Below, piece by piece: positions 5,117-5,689 of a DNA stretch of 5,689 nt. The notes under the pieces are model-generated. The model ran no database searches. It was not told the DNA's origin and saw nothing but the letters and a program-made list of their open reading frames with translations. Location of the stretch: contig CAMCEP010000193.1 in NCBI GenBank assembly GCA_945873675.1, forward strand, positions 1 to 5,689, read 5' to 3'. Both the position numbers and the translations under genes were made by a program. The stretch's first letter is position 1. Every line of letters starts with the position of its first letter. This DNA is from Asaia bogorensis (GTDB lineage: Bacteria > Pseudomonadota > Alphaproteobacteria > Acetobacterales > Acetobacteraceae).

Positions 5117-5689
5117 TCAATTCCCCAGCCGCTCCAATATCGCCGGCACATGCACCTGATCGCCTTTGTAGTTCCCGGTCAGGGCATACATCACCAGATT
5201 GGTACCGAAACGATACGCCAGCACGCGCTGCCGCGCCCCGCCGGGGATTGTTGCATGCGGGTGCTGGCCATTGCGGTCCATTGCCCAGGCTGCCGCCCAA
5301 TCATGACCGCCCAGGATCACCGGGCTCACACTGTCATTGGCACGGTCCTGATCGCGCGCCACCCAAACCTGGCCGCCGGCAAAACGCCCCGGCAATTCAT
5401 TCAGCAAATAAAAGGCGCGGTTCAGCACATGGTCTTCCGGCACCGGGATCAGCGGCGGTATCGCCAAATCCCGCGTCACGCGGCGCAACGCAGCGCGCGC
5501 ACCTGGCGACATACCCTCGCCCGAGCCCTGATCGCGCGTATCCATCAGGATAATGCCGCCTTGGCGCATGAATTCATTCAGCGCCGCCACCATGGCCGCA
5601 CTTGGCGCGGGCGCATCGGGCAGGATCGGCCAATAGAGCAACGGGTAGAAGGAAAGATCATCCTGCCCCGGCGTCACGCCATGGGGTTC
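5117..5689 (-). CDS. DUF4159 domain-containing protein, C-terminal part (5' end outside window)
   Basis: An open frame runs from the right edge to the TGA at 5117-5119, giving about 190 residues with no upstream stop. A GTG at 5675-5677 is available but has no reason to be the start. The sequence matches my memory of the DUF4159 C-terminus of large alphaproteobacterial membrane proteins: DDLSFYPLLYWPILPDAP near the left; a small-domain strand QGGIILMDTRDQG; IPPLIPVPEDHVLNRAFYLL; PGRFAGGQVWV; ILGGHDWAAAWA; and the ending YRFGTNLVMYALTGNYKGDQ plus VHVPAILERLG. Full proteins of this type are around 900 residues, with BatA-like N-terminal membrane segments, and sit beside MoxR AAA-ATPase and DUF58/von Willebrand-type genes. 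None of that is in the window. Function is unknown; a role with MoxR-type chaperone systems is inferred from family context. Convergent to the transport cluster and unlikely to be linked with it. Confidence 0.88.
   Translation of the reverse strand, partial: EPHGVTPGQDDLSFYPLLYWPILPDAPAPSAAMVAALNEFMRQGGIILMDTRDQGSGEGMSPGARAALRRVTRDLAIPPLIPVPEDHVLNRAFYLLNELPGRFAGGQVWVARDQDRANDSVSPVILGGHDWAAAWAMDRNGQHPHATIPGGARQRVLAYRFGTNLVMYALTGNYKGDQVHVPAILERLGN

Noticed and set aside
5032..5553. Plus-strand open frame starting in the repeats
   Set aside because: It is the antisense of the DUF4159 coding region and its translation is proline/arginine/histidine-rich.

Overview
The window looks like chromosomal DNA of a GC-rich alphaproteobacterium. 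The best guess is the Rhodospirillales/Acetobacteraceae (Roseomonas-like). This rests on codon choice, on an arginine-pair signal peptide followed by a GAGLAAPF-type segment on a solute-binding protein, and on a DUF4159 protein of a type I associate with Alphaproteobacteria. Taxonomy is an inference from style, not from a marker gene.

Layout from left to right: the last 41 codons of an unidentified plus-strand gene (2-127); a short spacer; a minus-strand two-CBS-domain protein (229-672); a divergent promoter region (673-906); then a plus-strand transport cluster. The cluster holds a TAXI-family TRAP solute-binding protein (907-1896), a structured 128-nt intercistronic region, a fused TRAP 4TM/12TM permease (2025-3917), and 26 nt later an AapJ/BztA-type amino-acid-binding protein of the ABC superfamily (3944-4966). 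A strong intrinsic terminator (4975-5008) closes the cluster. It is followed by a tandem pair of near-identical palindromic repeats, which fills the gap to the convergent minus-strand gene. That gene is a DUF4159 protein, cut by the right edge of the window (5117-5689).

How the genes work together: the TAXI protein and the fused permease together form a complete secondary (ion-driven) TRAP uptake system whose substrate cannot be read from sequence. The third gene is unexpected. It is a clear amino-acid ABC-type binding protein, yet no ABC permease or ATPase genes follow it, because the terminator and a convergent gene come next. It is therefore either an orphan that serves an ABC transporter encoded elsewhere, or a second binding protein functionally tied to this locus.

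The most interesting structures outside genes are the two competing inverted-repeat foldings between the TAXI and permease genes, and the duplicated 44-50 bp palindromes after the cluster. Nothing here amounts to a clearly new biological system. The unusual points are the mixed-superfamily gene arrangement and these RNA/DNA structures.
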